DNA of 64,000 nt. Origin: Vampirovibrio chlorellavorus (GTDB lineage Bacteria > Cyanobacteriota > Vampirovibrionia > Vampirovibrionales > Vampirovibrionaceae). The notes under the pieces were generated by a model. That model ran no database searches, was not told the origin of the DNA, and saw only the letters and a program-made list of their open reading frames with translations. A program made the position numbers and the translations under genes. The stretch's first letter is position 1, and every line of letters starts with the position of its first letter. Location of the stretch: assembly GCA_001858525.1 (NCBI GenBank), contig LAPX01000004.1, positions 62,001 through 126,000 on the forward strand. Reading direction: 5' to 3'. Shown in pieces: positions 44,242-52,862 of this stretch.

Positions 44242-45420
44242 CTAAAGTAATTCTATAATCATGGCCGTGGCTTCGCCGCCGCCAATGCACAGGGAGGCCA
44301 TACCCCGCTTTTTGCCCTGCTGCTGCAAGGCGTGAATGAGGGTAACCAGAATCCGGGCCCCACTGGCCCCGATGGGATGCCCCAAAGCCACCGCCCCGCC
44401 ATGAATATTCAGGCGATCCGCCGGGATGTTCAATTCCTGCTGGGCCACCATGGCCACAGCGGCAAAGGCCTCATTCACTTCAAATAAATCAATATCGGCC
44501 ACCGACAAGTTGGCCTTTTTAAGGGCCTTTTGCATGGCCCCCACCGGCGCGGTGGTAAACCAGACCGGCTCTTGGCTGTGGGTGGCGGAAGCCACGATTT
44601 TAGCCACTGGCTTGAGTTGATGCGTTTTCACGCCCTCCTCAGAAGCCAATAACAACACCGCTGCCCCATCGTTCAGGGTAGAGGCATTACCAGCGGTAAT
44701 AGCCCCACTCTTGTCAAACGCCGGACGCAAACCCGCCAGCTTCTCCGGATCGCCTTTGAAAGGCTCCTCATCGGAAGCAACCACTTTGGGGTCGCCTTTG
44801 CGCTGGGGAATACTGACCGGCTCAATTTCCGCCTTGAAGACCCCACTTTGAACCGCCTGTTGGGCCTTCAGATAGCTCTGCTTGGCAAATTCATCCTGGG
44901 CCTCGCGGGTGAGCTGGTATTTGCTGACGCACTGCTCGGCACAATTGCCCATGTGCAAATTGTTGTAAGGGTCCCACAAACCATCATGGATCATGCCATC
45001 AATCATCTGCTGATGGCCCATTTTAACCCCGTTACGCAGGCCGTTCAGGTAGTGAGGGGTGTTGGACATGGATTCCATACCGCCAGCGATCACCAACTGG
45101 ACATCCCCGGCTTTGATGGCAGCAGCGGCCAACATGACGGCTTTCATCCCGGAACCGCACACTTTGTTGATGGTCAGAGCACCCACGGAATCAGGCAATC
45201 CAGCCTTGCGCAGGGCTTGTCTGGCTGGGGCCTGGCCCACCCCGGCGGATAGCACACAACCCAAAACCACTTCCTCAATGGCTTCTGCGGGCACACCACT
45301 GCGCTTAAGGACGCCCTGAATGGCCACACTACCCAAGTCCGGCGCAGGCAAGGAGGACAAAGCCCCTAAAAAACTACCAATCGGCGTTCTGGCACCCTGT
45401 ACGATAAAAACGTCTGTCAC
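44242..45420 (-). CDS. Acetyl-CoA acetyltransferase (thiolase)
   Basis: Condenses or cleaves acetyl-CoA units. It is 392 aa from the GTG at 45418-45420, the normal length for a biosynthetic-type thiolase. The nucleophilic cysteine lies in TINKVCGSGMKAVML, and the acid/base histidine in GGAVALGHPIGASGARIL. The second cysteine is in ASLCIGGGEATAMIIELL at the end. I reject the upstream in-frame extension of 71 codons because it has no thiolase similarity and GGGGGA lies right before the GTG. It is followed by the hydroxyacyl-CoA dehydrogenase gene. Confidence 0.95.
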   Translation of the reverse strand: MTDVFIVQGARTPIGSFLGALSSLPAPDLGSVAIQGVLKRSGVPAEAIEEVVLGCVLSAGVGQAPARQALRKAGLPDSVGALTINKVCGSGMKAVMLAAAAIKAGDVQLVIAGGMESMSNTPHYLNGLRNGVKMGHQQMIDGMIHDGLWDPYNNLHMGNCAEQCVSKYQLTREAQDEFAKQSYLKAQQAVQSGVFKAEIEPVSIPQRKGDPKVVASDEEPFKGDPEKLAGLRPAFDKSGAITAGNASTLNDGAAVLLLASEEGVKTHQLKPVAKIVASATHSQEPVWFTTAPVGAMQKALKKANLSVADIDLFEVNEAFAAVAMVAQQELNIPADRLNIHGGAVALGHPIGASGARILVTLIHALQQQGKKRGMASLCIGGGEATAMIIELL

Positions 45421-45536
45421 AATTTCCCCCAGTTCTATTGTTTCATTGATTAAACCAGTTTGCTTGTAGTTGTATCGCAGTTTCACCCGCAATGAAAGCG
45501 GCTTTCCCAGAGAGCAGTGAAATCCCGGCGCCCGCC

Positions 45537-45824
45537 TTAGCGTGTCGGTTTCCGGGTATCCCCGGATAGCAACGGATCGAAGTTGGGGCAGGCAAAGGTG
45601 TCCTTGCCCACGGGAACCTGATGTAGCAGACACAAACCGTTTTCAGTGTTTGAAGCGTCCTGAAAGTGCAAACAGTGCATACAGCGGTTACGCCGACGAT
45701 CGTATTTGCCTTGCCGTTCGGCGGAACGTCGATCCTGCTCCTTGCGCCGCTCTCCCTCAATGGGTGGCAGCTGGCAAAACGGGGCGTTCAATTGACTGGG
45801 ATCCGCTGGGTCCTGTTCCCACAT
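45537..45824 (-). CDS. Small Cys4 zinc-ribbon-like protein
   Basis: A 95-aa protein with a charged Arg/Glu segment (about 24-46) followed by four cysteines: RCMHC (48, 51), GLC (65) and FACPNF (79), the spacing of a zinc ribbon. I do not recognise the family. It starts 39 bp after the tgt stop on the same strand, so it may be co-transcribed with tgt. The upstream GAAGGAG is rather far from the ATG. A competing frame on the other strand has no coding character. Confidence 0.6.
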   Translation of the reverse strand: MWEQDPADPSQLNAPFCQLPPIEGERRKEQDRRSAERQGKYDRRRNRCMHCLHFQDASNTENGLCLLHQVPVGKDTFACPNFDPLLSGDTRKPTR

Positions 45825-45863
45825 GGCTCTGTTCGGGTTGCTCCTTCGGGTGTTTCTATTATA

Positions 45864-46994
45864 TCAAGGAGCTGACAGCAAGCTGGGTGTCAACCCCATC
45901 AAAGCCATCCGCTGCTGATAAAAATCCTCAAACGTACCGGCAATAATATGCGCTCGGGCATCTTTGGCCAACTGCACCAGGGTGTAAATATTGTGGATAC
46001 TGAGCAAAGTGGCCGCCGTGGTTTCTCCCATTCTGAAAATATGGCGCAAATAGGCCCGGGTATGATTCTGACAGGTATAGCAAGCACAATCATCCACCAA
46101 AGGGCTAAAAGCTTCTTTATGTTCGGCATTGCGAATAATTTTTTTACCGGTTGGCGTAAAGTAAGACCCATGACGGGCCACCCGCGTGGGCATGACGCAA
46201 TCAAACATATCAATGCCGTGGCGAATGCCTTCCAGCAGATCCTCTGGCGTGCCCACCCCCATCAGATAACGCGGTTTGTTGGCTGGCATTAATGGCGCCG
46301 TGAAAGAAACCACCTGATTCATCTGCATTTTGGTTTCGCCCACGCTGACCCCACCAATGGCAAAGCCCACCGCATCAAATTGAGAGACAAAATCCACGCT
46401 TTTAACCCGCAAATCCTCGTAAACCGAGCCCTGCACAATGGGAAAGAGTGCTTGATCCTGGCGAGCATGATGCGCAAAGCAAATTTCCAGCCAGCGGTGG
46501 GTCATCTCCAGTGACTTTTTGGCGTAATCGTAATCCACAGCACCAGGCGGGCACTCGTCAAAGGCCATAATAATATCGGCACCCAGGGCATTTTGAATGC
46601 GCATGGATTCCTTAGGGCCCATAAAGTGCTTCTTCCCATCCACCACGTCCTTAAAATAGACGCCTTCCGGGGTAATGTCCCGATGCTTGGCCAGACTGAA
46701 CACCTGAAACCCACCAGAATCGGTCAAGATGGGCTTATGCCAGTTCATCCAGTGGTGCAGGCCACCTGCTTTTTCCACCAGTTCATGCCCCGGGCGCAAG
46801 TACAAATGGTAGGAGTTGGACAGTACAATCTCCGCCCCGGTGTCGGACACTTGGGGCCAGGTCAGGGTTCGCACGGCAGAGTGGGTGCCCACCGGCATAA
46901 ACACGGGTGTGTGTACCGGCCCGTGCGGGGTTTGCAGCAAACCAGCCCGGGCATTATTTTGAGTGGCTTGTAATTGATAGGAGAATGCGGTCAT
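45864..46994 (-). CDS. tgt: Queuine tRNA-ribosyltransferase (Tgt)
   Basis: Exchanges the wobble guanine of tRNA-Asp/Asn/His/Tyr for preQ1. It is 376 aa. The base-recognition aspartate is in LTDSGGFQVFSLA, DECPP is present, and the nucleophile is in FDCVMPTRVARHG. The zinc site CACYTCQNHTRAYLRHI...LLSIHN is complete (C-x1-C-x2-C and H). No queuosine biosynthesis genes are in the window. It is followed by the Cys4 gene. Confidence 0.97.
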   Translation of the reverse strand: MTAFSYQLQATQNNARAGLLQTPHGPVHTPVFMPVGTHSAVRTLTWPQVSDTGAEIVLSNSYHLYLRPGHELVEKAGGLHHWMNWHKPILTDSGGFQVFSLAKHRDITPEGVYFKDVVDGKKHFMGPKESMRIQNALGADIIMAFDECPPGAVDYDYAKKSLEMTHRWLEICFAHHARQDQALFPIVQGSVYEDLRVKSVDFVSQFDAVGFAIGGVSVGETKMQMNQVVSFTAPLMPANKPRYLMGVGTPEDLLEGIRHGIDMFDCVMPTRVARHGSYFTPTGKKIIRNAEHKEAFSPLVDDCACYTCQNHTRAYLRHIFRMGETTAATLLSIHNIYTLVQLAKDARAHIIAGTFEDFYQQRMALMGLTPSLLSAP

Positions 46995-47192
46995 TCGACA
47001 AGCTTAGCAAAAACCAGACAGGGCAAAAACAAGAATGACAACCAGAGGCAAAGCTACTGCCTTCCAAGCCCCTGTATTATTACAATTCCATTACAAAATA
47101 GCGCCAAACCCGTTTAAAAATCACTTTATGCATTTACGGGAACCTTCTGCGGGACCTACTGCCTGACAGAACGAGAGGAAGTGGACACGGCC

Positions 47193-47426
47193 ATGAGTGA
47201 ATCGTCAGAACATCTCACCGAAAAGATTACCCTGCCCAGTGACCGACGCTATCGCACCAGCCGGTACTTTTTGCAGGATCAACTGCGTTGCTCGGAAGCA
47301 GCAGCCGATTTTCGCAGTGTCAAAGAACTGGTCTCCAAGGCGACAGGCTTTAACCTGCAGCAGGCATTTCAATTTCAGGCCGTCTCGGTGCCGGTCACCA
47401 TTCAACCGTCTGAACAGTCCTTCTAA
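47193..47426 (+). CDS. Small hypothetical protein
   Basis: A 77-aa protein (MSESSEHLTEKITLPSDRRY...) with a helical middle (YFLQDQLRCSEAAADFRSVKELVSKATGFNLQQAF) and a short strand-rich end. I do not recognise it. I chose the ATG at 47193, since GAGAGGAAG lies about 11 bp upstream. A GTG at 47181 would be too close to that site. It ends 8 bp before the 3' end of pheT on the other strand. It is divergent from tgt. Confidence 0.5.
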   Translation: MSESSEHLTEKITLPSDRRYRTSRYFLQDQLRCSEAAADFRSVKELVSKATGFNLQQAFQFQAVSVPVTIQPSEQSF

Positions 47427-47434
47427 AGGAACAT

Positions 47435-49900
47435 TTAACGGAATTGGACGGGCAACTGCTGACTGAGCAACTCTTTCAAGTGATTCAAGCGCTGATCAAT
47501 CTCGGCATCGGTCATGGTGGCTTCATTGGACTGGAAGATCAAGCGATAAGCCAAACTGCGGTTCTCCGCACCCAATTGCTCAGAGCGATACTCATCAAAC
47601 AGCTCTACCTGACGCAGCAACGGCTCTTGGGCTCCGCGTAATACCGATAAAATCTGCTGATGACTCAGCGTATTCGGGGCCAGGAAAGCCATATCCCGCT
47701 TCATGGCCGGGAAATGGGAAATTTCGGTGGCTTTGGTCACTTGCTGGGTTTGCTTCAAAGCCTTGTAAATGGCCTCCACGTTGAGCTCAAATACGTATAC
47801 GGGGTGGCGGAACTTCAGCGTTTTGCGTACTTCCGGGTGTAGTTCTCCAATCAGGCCAATTTCCTTGGGCTTTTCACCCAGCAAAATGCTGGCCGACTTA
47901 CCGGGATGCAGATAGCGAACAACTTGCGCTGGCGCAAAACTGAGTAAGGGGCTCAAGTTCAAATTGCCGAACAGATTCTCCAAAATGCCTTTCAGCAAGT
48001 AGAAATCAGCGGGCTCCTTGCGATGCCATTCACCCACAGCGGCGGAACCAGTCACCAGCCCACCCAGGCACAAGCGCTCAGAGACCCCGGCGTTTTTCTG
48101 ATTGGCTTTACCCAGCTTGAAGTAGGTGCGGCCCAACTCGTAGATCCACACGTCCTCATTGCCCTGAGCCTGATTGAACTTGGCCACTTCCAGAATATTG
48201 GGCAAGAGGGACTGCCGCATCATGGTGTGATCAGACGAATGCGAATTCAGCACAGAGACCAGTTGATCGGCATTCACGCTGAAGCCGGTTTTATCCAGCA
48301 GGCTTTGACCAATCAAAGAGGTGGTCATGACCTCCTGCAAGCCTTGCCCTCGCAGGGAATCAGCGACCTGCTTAAGCGTACGAGCCCTTAAAGTGGGCGT
48401 GGCCGTCCCTGTTTTTTGAGGCAAGGTGTAAGGCACCTTGTCGTAGCCGTAAATCCGCACGATTTCTTCGATTAGATCAATCTCACGGGTCACATCGGCC
48501 TGACGAAAAGAAGGCACCAAAACCTGAACACTGGCAGCCGATTCACCGGGTTCAAAGCCAAAGCCCAGTTTTTCCAGAATAGTATGCACCCCATCAACAG
48601 GGATCGTCAGTCCCAAGATCGTTTCAATACGCTCATAATGCAGCAAAATTTTCTGCTCCTGCGGCGCTGGCAGGGGAGATTCGGTGAGGGCGACCCATGT
48701 GGCACCGGCATGCTGTTGCAGCAGTTCAATGGCCCGCAACATGGCGTTTCGGCAATTCTCAATGTCCACACCCCGCTCAAAACGCGCGGAGGCCTCCGAG
48801 CGTAAGCCCACCGATTTGGCGCTTTTACGCACCGCCGCAGGCTCAAACCAGGCCGACTCCAGAAACAGGCTGGTGGACTGATCATCCATTTCCGTGCTGG
48901 CTCCGCCCATTAAGCCCGCCATGGCCACCGGCTGATCGTTAAAGGCAATCAACAGGGACTCCGTGGTCAACGTGCGCGACACGTCATCCAGCGTGGTCAG
49001 GGTTTCGCCCACTTTGGCCCGACGCACATCCACAACACCCTGGCTACCCAGTTTCTGCTGATCAAAGGCGTGCAAGGGCTGGCCCATTTCCAGCATGACG
49101 TAGTTGGTAATATCCACCACGTTGCTAATGGAACGCACGCCAGCAGCCATCAAACGACGGGCCATCCAGTCGGGGGAAGGCCCCACTTTGACATTGGCCA
49201 GTAGGGCGCCGGCGTAATACTGACAAACCGCCGGATCACTTAATTGAACCGAGAGGTCGGTTTGCCCACTAGGTTGCAGCCCACTCACCGAGGGGAAGCA
49301 CAAGGCCCGATCGAACAGGGCGGCCACTTCACGGGCCACACCCATCATAGACATTTGATCGCCCCGGTTGGCCGTGGGGGCAATCTCCAGAATGGCATCG
49401 CCTTGCAAGCCCAAGACCTGCTTTAAATCCTGACCCAACTGGGCTTCAGTGGCAATGCCGTCTAACGGCCAAATGCCATCTTCGGTCTTGGGGTACTGGG
49501 TCTCTAAGCCCAACTCATCAAGAGAGCAGACCATCCCGGCCGATTCCACGCCCCGAATTTTAGCCCGTCCCAGCGTAAACAAGGTGTTATCCTTGCGGCT
49601 GAGCACGATGGCCCCTTCTTGAGCAAAGGCAATTAAAATGCCTTCCCGCACGTTGGGCGCCCCGCAGACTACCTGGGTTTGAGACGCTCCCAAATCCACG
49701 GTGACCAGGCGCAATTTATCCGCATTGGGGTGTGGAGCCAGAGCCAATACTTTGCCCACCACGACTCCGTTAAACTTGGGGCCGCTGTACTCAATGCCTT
49801 CCACTTCCAGGCCAGAATTGGTCAGGGCGCTGGCAATGACTTCCGGGGCAAGCCCGCTGATATCCACATAATCTTTCAACCATTCCAGAGAAATACGCAT
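47435..49900 (-). CDS. pheT: Phenylalanyl-tRNA synthetase beta subunit
   Basis: The larger subunit of the heterotetrameric PheRS, 821 aa. Domain order is normal: tRNA-binding OB fold (about 40-150: GVVVGKVLALAPHPNADKLRLVTVDLG), B3/B4 editing and B5 domains (ANRGDQMSMMGVAREVAALF; LRSEASARFERGVD), the catalytic-like core, and the C-terminal ferredoxin-fold anticodon domain (ISHFPAMKRDMAFL). It lies 2 bp after pheS and is co-transcribed. Confidence 0.97.
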   Translation of the reverse strand: MRISLEWLKDYVDISGLAPEVIASALTNSGLEVEGIEYSGPKFNGVVVGKVLALAPHPNADKLRLVTVDLGASQTQVVCGAPNVREGILIAFAQEGAIVLSRKDNTLFTLGRAKIRGVESAGMVCSLDELGLETQYPKTEDGIWPLDGIATEAQLGQDLKQVLGLQGDAILEIAPTANRGDQMSMMGVAREVAALFDRALCFPSVSGLQPSGQTDLSVQLSDPAVCQYYAGALLANVKVGPSPDWMARRLMAAGVRSISNVVDITNYVMLEMGQPLHAFDQQKLGSQGVVDVRRAKVGETLTTLDDVSRTLTTESLLIAFNDQPVAMAGLMGGASTEMDDQSTSLFLESAWFEPAAVRKSAKSVGLRSEASARFERGVDIENCRNAMLRAIELLQQHAGATWVALTESPLPAPQEQKILLHYERIETILGLTIPVDGVHTILEKLGFGFEPGESAASVQVLVPSFRQADVTREIDLIEEIVRIYGYDKVPYTLPQKTGTATPTLRARTLKQVADSLRGQGLQEVMTTSLIGQSLLDKTGFSVNADQLVSVLNSHSSDHTMMRQSLLPNILEVAKFNQAQGNEDVWIYELGRTYFKLGKANQKNAGVSERLCLGGLVTGSAAVGEWHRKEPADFYLLKGILENLFGNLNLSPLLSFAPAQVVRYLHPGKSASILLGEKPKEIGLIGELHPEVRKTLKFRHPVYVFELNVEAIYKALKQTQQVTKATEISHFPAMKRDMAFLAPNTLSHQQILSVLRGAQEPLLRQVELFDEYRSEQLGAENRSLAYRLIFQSNEATMTDAEIDQRLNHLKELLSQQLPVQFR

Positions 49901-49902
49901 GA

Positions 49903-50967
49903 TTAAAGCCCTTTAAACTGGTTCAGAAACCGCAGGTCGTTGTTGAAGAACAAGCGGATATCGTTGATGGAATACTTGAGCATGGCCAGCCGCTCGATGC
50001 CCATGCCAAAGGCAAAGCCGTTGTACTTTTCGGGATCGATATTCACGTTGCGCAGCACGTTGGGGTCCACCATGCCCGCACCCAGAATTTCCAGCCAACC
50101 CGCCTGACTGCACACATGGCAGCCATGGCCTTCGCAGAAGATGCACTGCACATCCACCTCGGCGCTGGGCTCGGTGAAGGGGAAAAAACTGGCCCGAAAG
50201 CGAGTGGGACGCTCTGCCCCAAAGAACTGGCGGGTAAATTCGTGCAAAATGCCTTTCAGGTCCGAAAAGCGCACGTTGTCATCCACCAGCAAGCCTTCCA
50301 ACTGGTGAAACAGAACAAATTTTCGGCTGTTGACCTCTTCATTCCGGTACACCCGCCCCGGGGATACCACCCGAATCGGCAAGGGATGATTTTCCATATA
50401 GCGAATCTGGGCGTTGGAGGTTTGAGAACGCAGCAGCACGTGATTGGCCACATCGGTGTAATAGGTGTCCTGCATATCCCGGGCCGGGTGGTTTTCCGGG
50501 AAGTTCAGGGCGTCAAAGTTATAGAAATCGGTCTCGATTTCCGGGCAAAAGTCATCGTCGATGGTCTCAAAACCCATGCCCGCAAAAATCTGACAAATCT
50601 CCTCAATGGTACGGGTCAGGGGGTGCTGACTGCCGGAAGGGCGATAAGTCCCCGGCATGGTCACATCAATGGTTTCAGCCTTCAGCTTCTCCGCGATTTC
50701 CGCCTGCAGGTAGGTATTCAGCTTGGCATCCAAAGCCTGCCCCAGCACTTCCTGAATCTCGTTGGCCAAAGCACCTACCAAGGGGCGCTCTTCCGGGGAA
50801 ACATCCTTCAGGCCCCGCATCATCCCGGTGATGCGGCCCTTCCGTCCCAAATACTCCACCCGAACCGCCTCCAGGGCATCCTTGGTGTTGGCGACTTCCA
50901 AAGCAGCCTGGGCCTCTTGACGAACCGTTTCCAGTTCTTGCCGGAGATGACTTTGAGTGGTTTCCAC
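49903..50967 (-). CDS. pheS: Phenylalanyl-tRNA synthetase alpha subunit
   Basis: The catalytic subunit of PheRS, a class II synthetase, 354 aa. An N-terminal coiled coil (1-90) is followed by HPLTRTIEEICQIFAGMGFE, MQDTYYT, RNEEVNSRKFVLFHQLEGLLVD (motif 2) and GMGIERLAMLKYSINDIRLFFNNDLRFL (motif 3). CIFCEGHGCHVCSQAGWLEILGAGMVDPNVL carries the characteristic cysteines. The upstream gap of 56 bp has no attenuator-like structure that I can see. Confidence 0.97.
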   Translation of the reverse strand: METTQSHLRQELETVRQEAQAALEVANTKDALEAVRVEYLGRKGRITGMMRGLKDVSPEERPLVGALANEIQEVLGQALDAKLNTYLQAEIAEKLKAETIDVTMPGTYRPSGSQHPLTRTIEEICQIFAGMGFETIDDDFCPEIETDFYNFDALNFPENHPARDMQDTYYTDVANHVLLRSQTSNAQIRYMENHPLPIRVVSPGRVYRNEEVNSRKFVLFHQLEGLLVDDNVRFSDLKGILHEFTRQFFGAERPTRFRASFFPFTEPSAEVDVQCIFCEGHGCHVCSQAGWLEILGAGMVDPNVLRNVNIDPEKYNGFAFGMGIERLAMLKYSINDIRLFFNNDLRFLNQFKGL

Positions 50968-51023
50968 GTATATAATCCTTGTGTTGGGTTGAGGGGCAAT
51001 GGACCTAGGCGAACAAAAAGCAG

Positions 51024-52163
51024 CTAGGCCAGTAAATGTTTGGCGATAATGGTGCGCTGAATCTCGCTGGTGCCTTCAAACAGCGACATCACCCGAGCGT
51101 CCCGGAAATAGCGCTCCACCGGAAAATCCTTGGTGTAACCGTACCCGCCGAAAATCTGAACCGCTTCACTGGCGCACTGGTTACAAATTTCAGAAGCATA
51201 CAACTTGGCCATGGAAGCCTCTAGGGCAAAGTCCTTCCCAGCTTCCTTCAGCCGAGCCGCATTGTACACCAGATTTCGGGCCGCTTCAATCTTGAGGGCC
51301 ATGTCGGCCAGCTTGAACTGGATGGCCTGAAAGTCGGCAATGGGCTTGCCAAACTGCTGGCGCTCCTTGGCGTATTGCAGGGAGGCATCCAGACAGGCCT
51401 GAGCCAGGCCCAAGGAGATAGCCCCAATGCTGATGCGCCCAATATTCAGGCTGCGCATAAACAGCTTGAAACCCTGCCCCTCATCGGACAACCGTTGCGA
51501 GGCCGCCACCCGGCAGTTATCAAAGTGCAATTCGCCCCAATCGCCGCCCAATAGACCCATTTTCTCATCGCCTTTGGTAATGGTTAGCCCAGGGGTGTCC
51601 CGATCAATCAGAAAAGCCGACAAGCCCTTGGGTCCAGCGGTTTTGGCATCGGTGCGGGCCGTGGCGATGAACACATGCCCAATGAGGGCGTTGGTAATAA
51701 ACAACTTGGAGCCGTTGAGGATATAAGCATCCCCGTCCTTGTCCGCCGTGGTCAGGCCCGCCCCGGCGTCGCTGCCCGCGTTAGGTTCGGTCAGGGCAAA
51801 GGCCCCAATTTTTTGTCCACTGACGAGATCCGGCAAATACTGCTCTTTTTGAGCCGCCGTGCCGTAATACTGAATGGGCAAGCCTGCCAAAGAGACATGC
51901 ACCGATAAAGACGTGGCCAGCGCCGCAGAGACCTTGGCGATTTCCTCCAGCACCAAAAAGTAGGAAAGGCTATCCACGGCTGCCCCACCAAATTCCTCGG
52001 CAAAGGGCAGGCTGGTTAAGCCGGTTTCGGCCATTTTGGCCCATAAATCCTTTAAAATTTGCAGATCGCCGGTTTCCAGTTGCTTGACCACCGGCTTTAA
52101 CTCACGCTCTACAAAGTCGCGGGCCAAATCCCGAATGCTGAGTTGCTCCTCGCTCAAAAACAT
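51024..52163 (-). CDS. Acyl-CoA dehydrogenase (short-chain type)
   Basis: A flavoenzyme that oxidises acyl-CoA to enoyl-CoA, passing electrons to ETF. It is 379 aa. Visible are FALTEPNAGSDAGAG, FITNALIGHVFIATART, and the C-terminal QIFGGYGYTKDFPVERYFRDARVMSLFEGTSEIQR with the catalytic glutamate in EGTSEIQ, the short/medium-chain pattern. The ATG at 52163 gives the family's usual length and has GGAAG upstream. The frame is open for 79 more codons, which I consider non-coding. It may act with the thiolase and hydroxyacyl-CoA dehydrogenase further left. Confidence 0.95.
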   Translation of the reverse strand: MFLSEEQLSIRDLARDFVERELKPVVKQLETGDLQILKDLWAKMAETGLTSLPFAEEFGGAAVDSLSYFLVLEEIAKVSAALATSLSVHVSLAGLPIQYYGTAAQKEQYLPDLVSGQKIGAFALTEPNAGSDAGAGLTTADKDGDAYILNGSKLFITNALIGHVFIATARTDAKTAGPKGLSAFLIDRDTPGLTITKGDEKMGLLGGDWGELHFDNCRVAASQRLSDEGQGFKLFMRSLNIGRISIGAISLGLAQACLDASLQYAKERQQFGKPIADFQAIQFKLADMALKIEAARNLVYNAARLKEAGKDFALEASMAKLYASEICNQCASEAVQIFGGYGYTKDFPVERYFRDARVMSLFEGTSEIQRTIIAKHLLA

Positions 52164-52226
52164 AGCGCTTCCACTTTCCCAATGATTGGCTGGTAAAACA
52201 AACGACTTCTCTATGATAATGGAAAG

Positions 52227-52766
52227 ATGCCTAAAACTGGACATCCACCCAAAGACATTGGGCAATACGAGATTATCGCCATCTCCGGAAAGCAATATTC
52301 CGGCAAGGATACTCTGGCCAAACGGTTGCTGGCCCGTCTGCCAGAATTCCGGCAAATTCCCATCGCTCAGGCCATTAAAATGGCCTTTGCCCAACAACAC
52401 GGTTTAACGGCGGAAGAAGTCGAGGCCCACAAGGCCCAGTACCGACCGGGCCTGATTGAGCTGGGCAACTGGGGCCGGGCGCAGGATCCCGATTACTGGT
52501 TGAAGCAGGTGTTAAACCAACCCGGCAAAAAATTGATTTCTGATGTGCGCTTAAAACGGGAGTATGAGTTGCTGAAAGCCCACGGTGCTTTTCTGATTCG
52601 ATTAGAAGCCAGCCGGGAGACCCGAGCCCAACGGGGGCACATTGTCAGTGAGGACGATCCCACGGAAAATGAGCTGGATGCAATCACGGATTGGGATTGG
52701 GTGCTGGTCAACAATAGTTCCGTAGCTGATTTGGAAAGAACGTTACAAGCACGACTGCCAATTTAA
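52227..52766 (+). CDS. P-loop kinase resembling animal-type phosphomevalonate kinase
   Basis: A 179-aa NMP-kinase-fold protein. The P-loop ISGKQYSGKDTL (20-30) has the GKxxSGKD form of the phosphomevalonate kinase family seen in animals. Further similar blocks are IAQAIKMAFAQQHGLTAEEV, ELGNWGRAQDPDYWLKQVL, KLISDVRLKREYELLKAHGAFLIRLEASRETRAQRGHIVSEDDPTENELD and DWDWVLVNNS. The order and length match the family. The substrate in this organism is unknown. A deoxynucleotide kinase is the other option. The ATG directly follows GGAAAG, so initiation may be atypical. It is divergent from the acyl-CoA dehydrogenase gene. Confidence 0.7.
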   Translation: MPKTGHPPKDIGQYEIIAISGKQYSGKDTLAKRLLARLPEFRQIPIAQAIKMAFAQQHGLTAEEVEAHKAQYRPGLIELGNWGRAQDPDYWLKQVLNQPGKKLISDVRLKREYELLKAHGAFLIRLEASRETRAQRGHIVSEDDPTENELDAITDWDWVLVNNSSVADLERTLQARLPI

Positions 52767-52795
52767 AAAGCACTTCTAAAAAAGCGCTTCAAGGC

Positions 52796-52828
52796 AAAAG
52801 CCCGGCGAATCATCTCCACCGGGCTTTT
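52796..52828. terminator. Bidirectional terminator
   Basis: AAAAGCCCGG and CCGGGCTTTT form a 10-bp stem with T-runs on both strands, between the convergent kinase gene and the 391-aa unknown gene. Confidence 0.85.
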
Positions 52829-52862
52829 AGCGCTAGTCATCAAGAGCCTCTTGAGGACTAAA

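Noticed and set aside
45421-45633. N-terminal extension of the thiolase frame by 71 codons
   Set aside because: The thiolase family starts at TDVFIVQGARTP. The GTG at 45420 has a GGGGGA site, and the extension shows no conserved features.
45542-45946. Plus-strand 134-aa frame opposite the Cys4 protein
   Set aside because: It spans two minus-strand genes and the gap between them and has no domain features. The minus frame has an ordered Cys pattern.
52164-52400. N-terminal extension of the acyl-CoA dehydrogenase frame by 79 codons
   Set aside because: The extension overlaps the divergent kinase gene, has no domain features, and the ATG at 52163 gives the normal family length.
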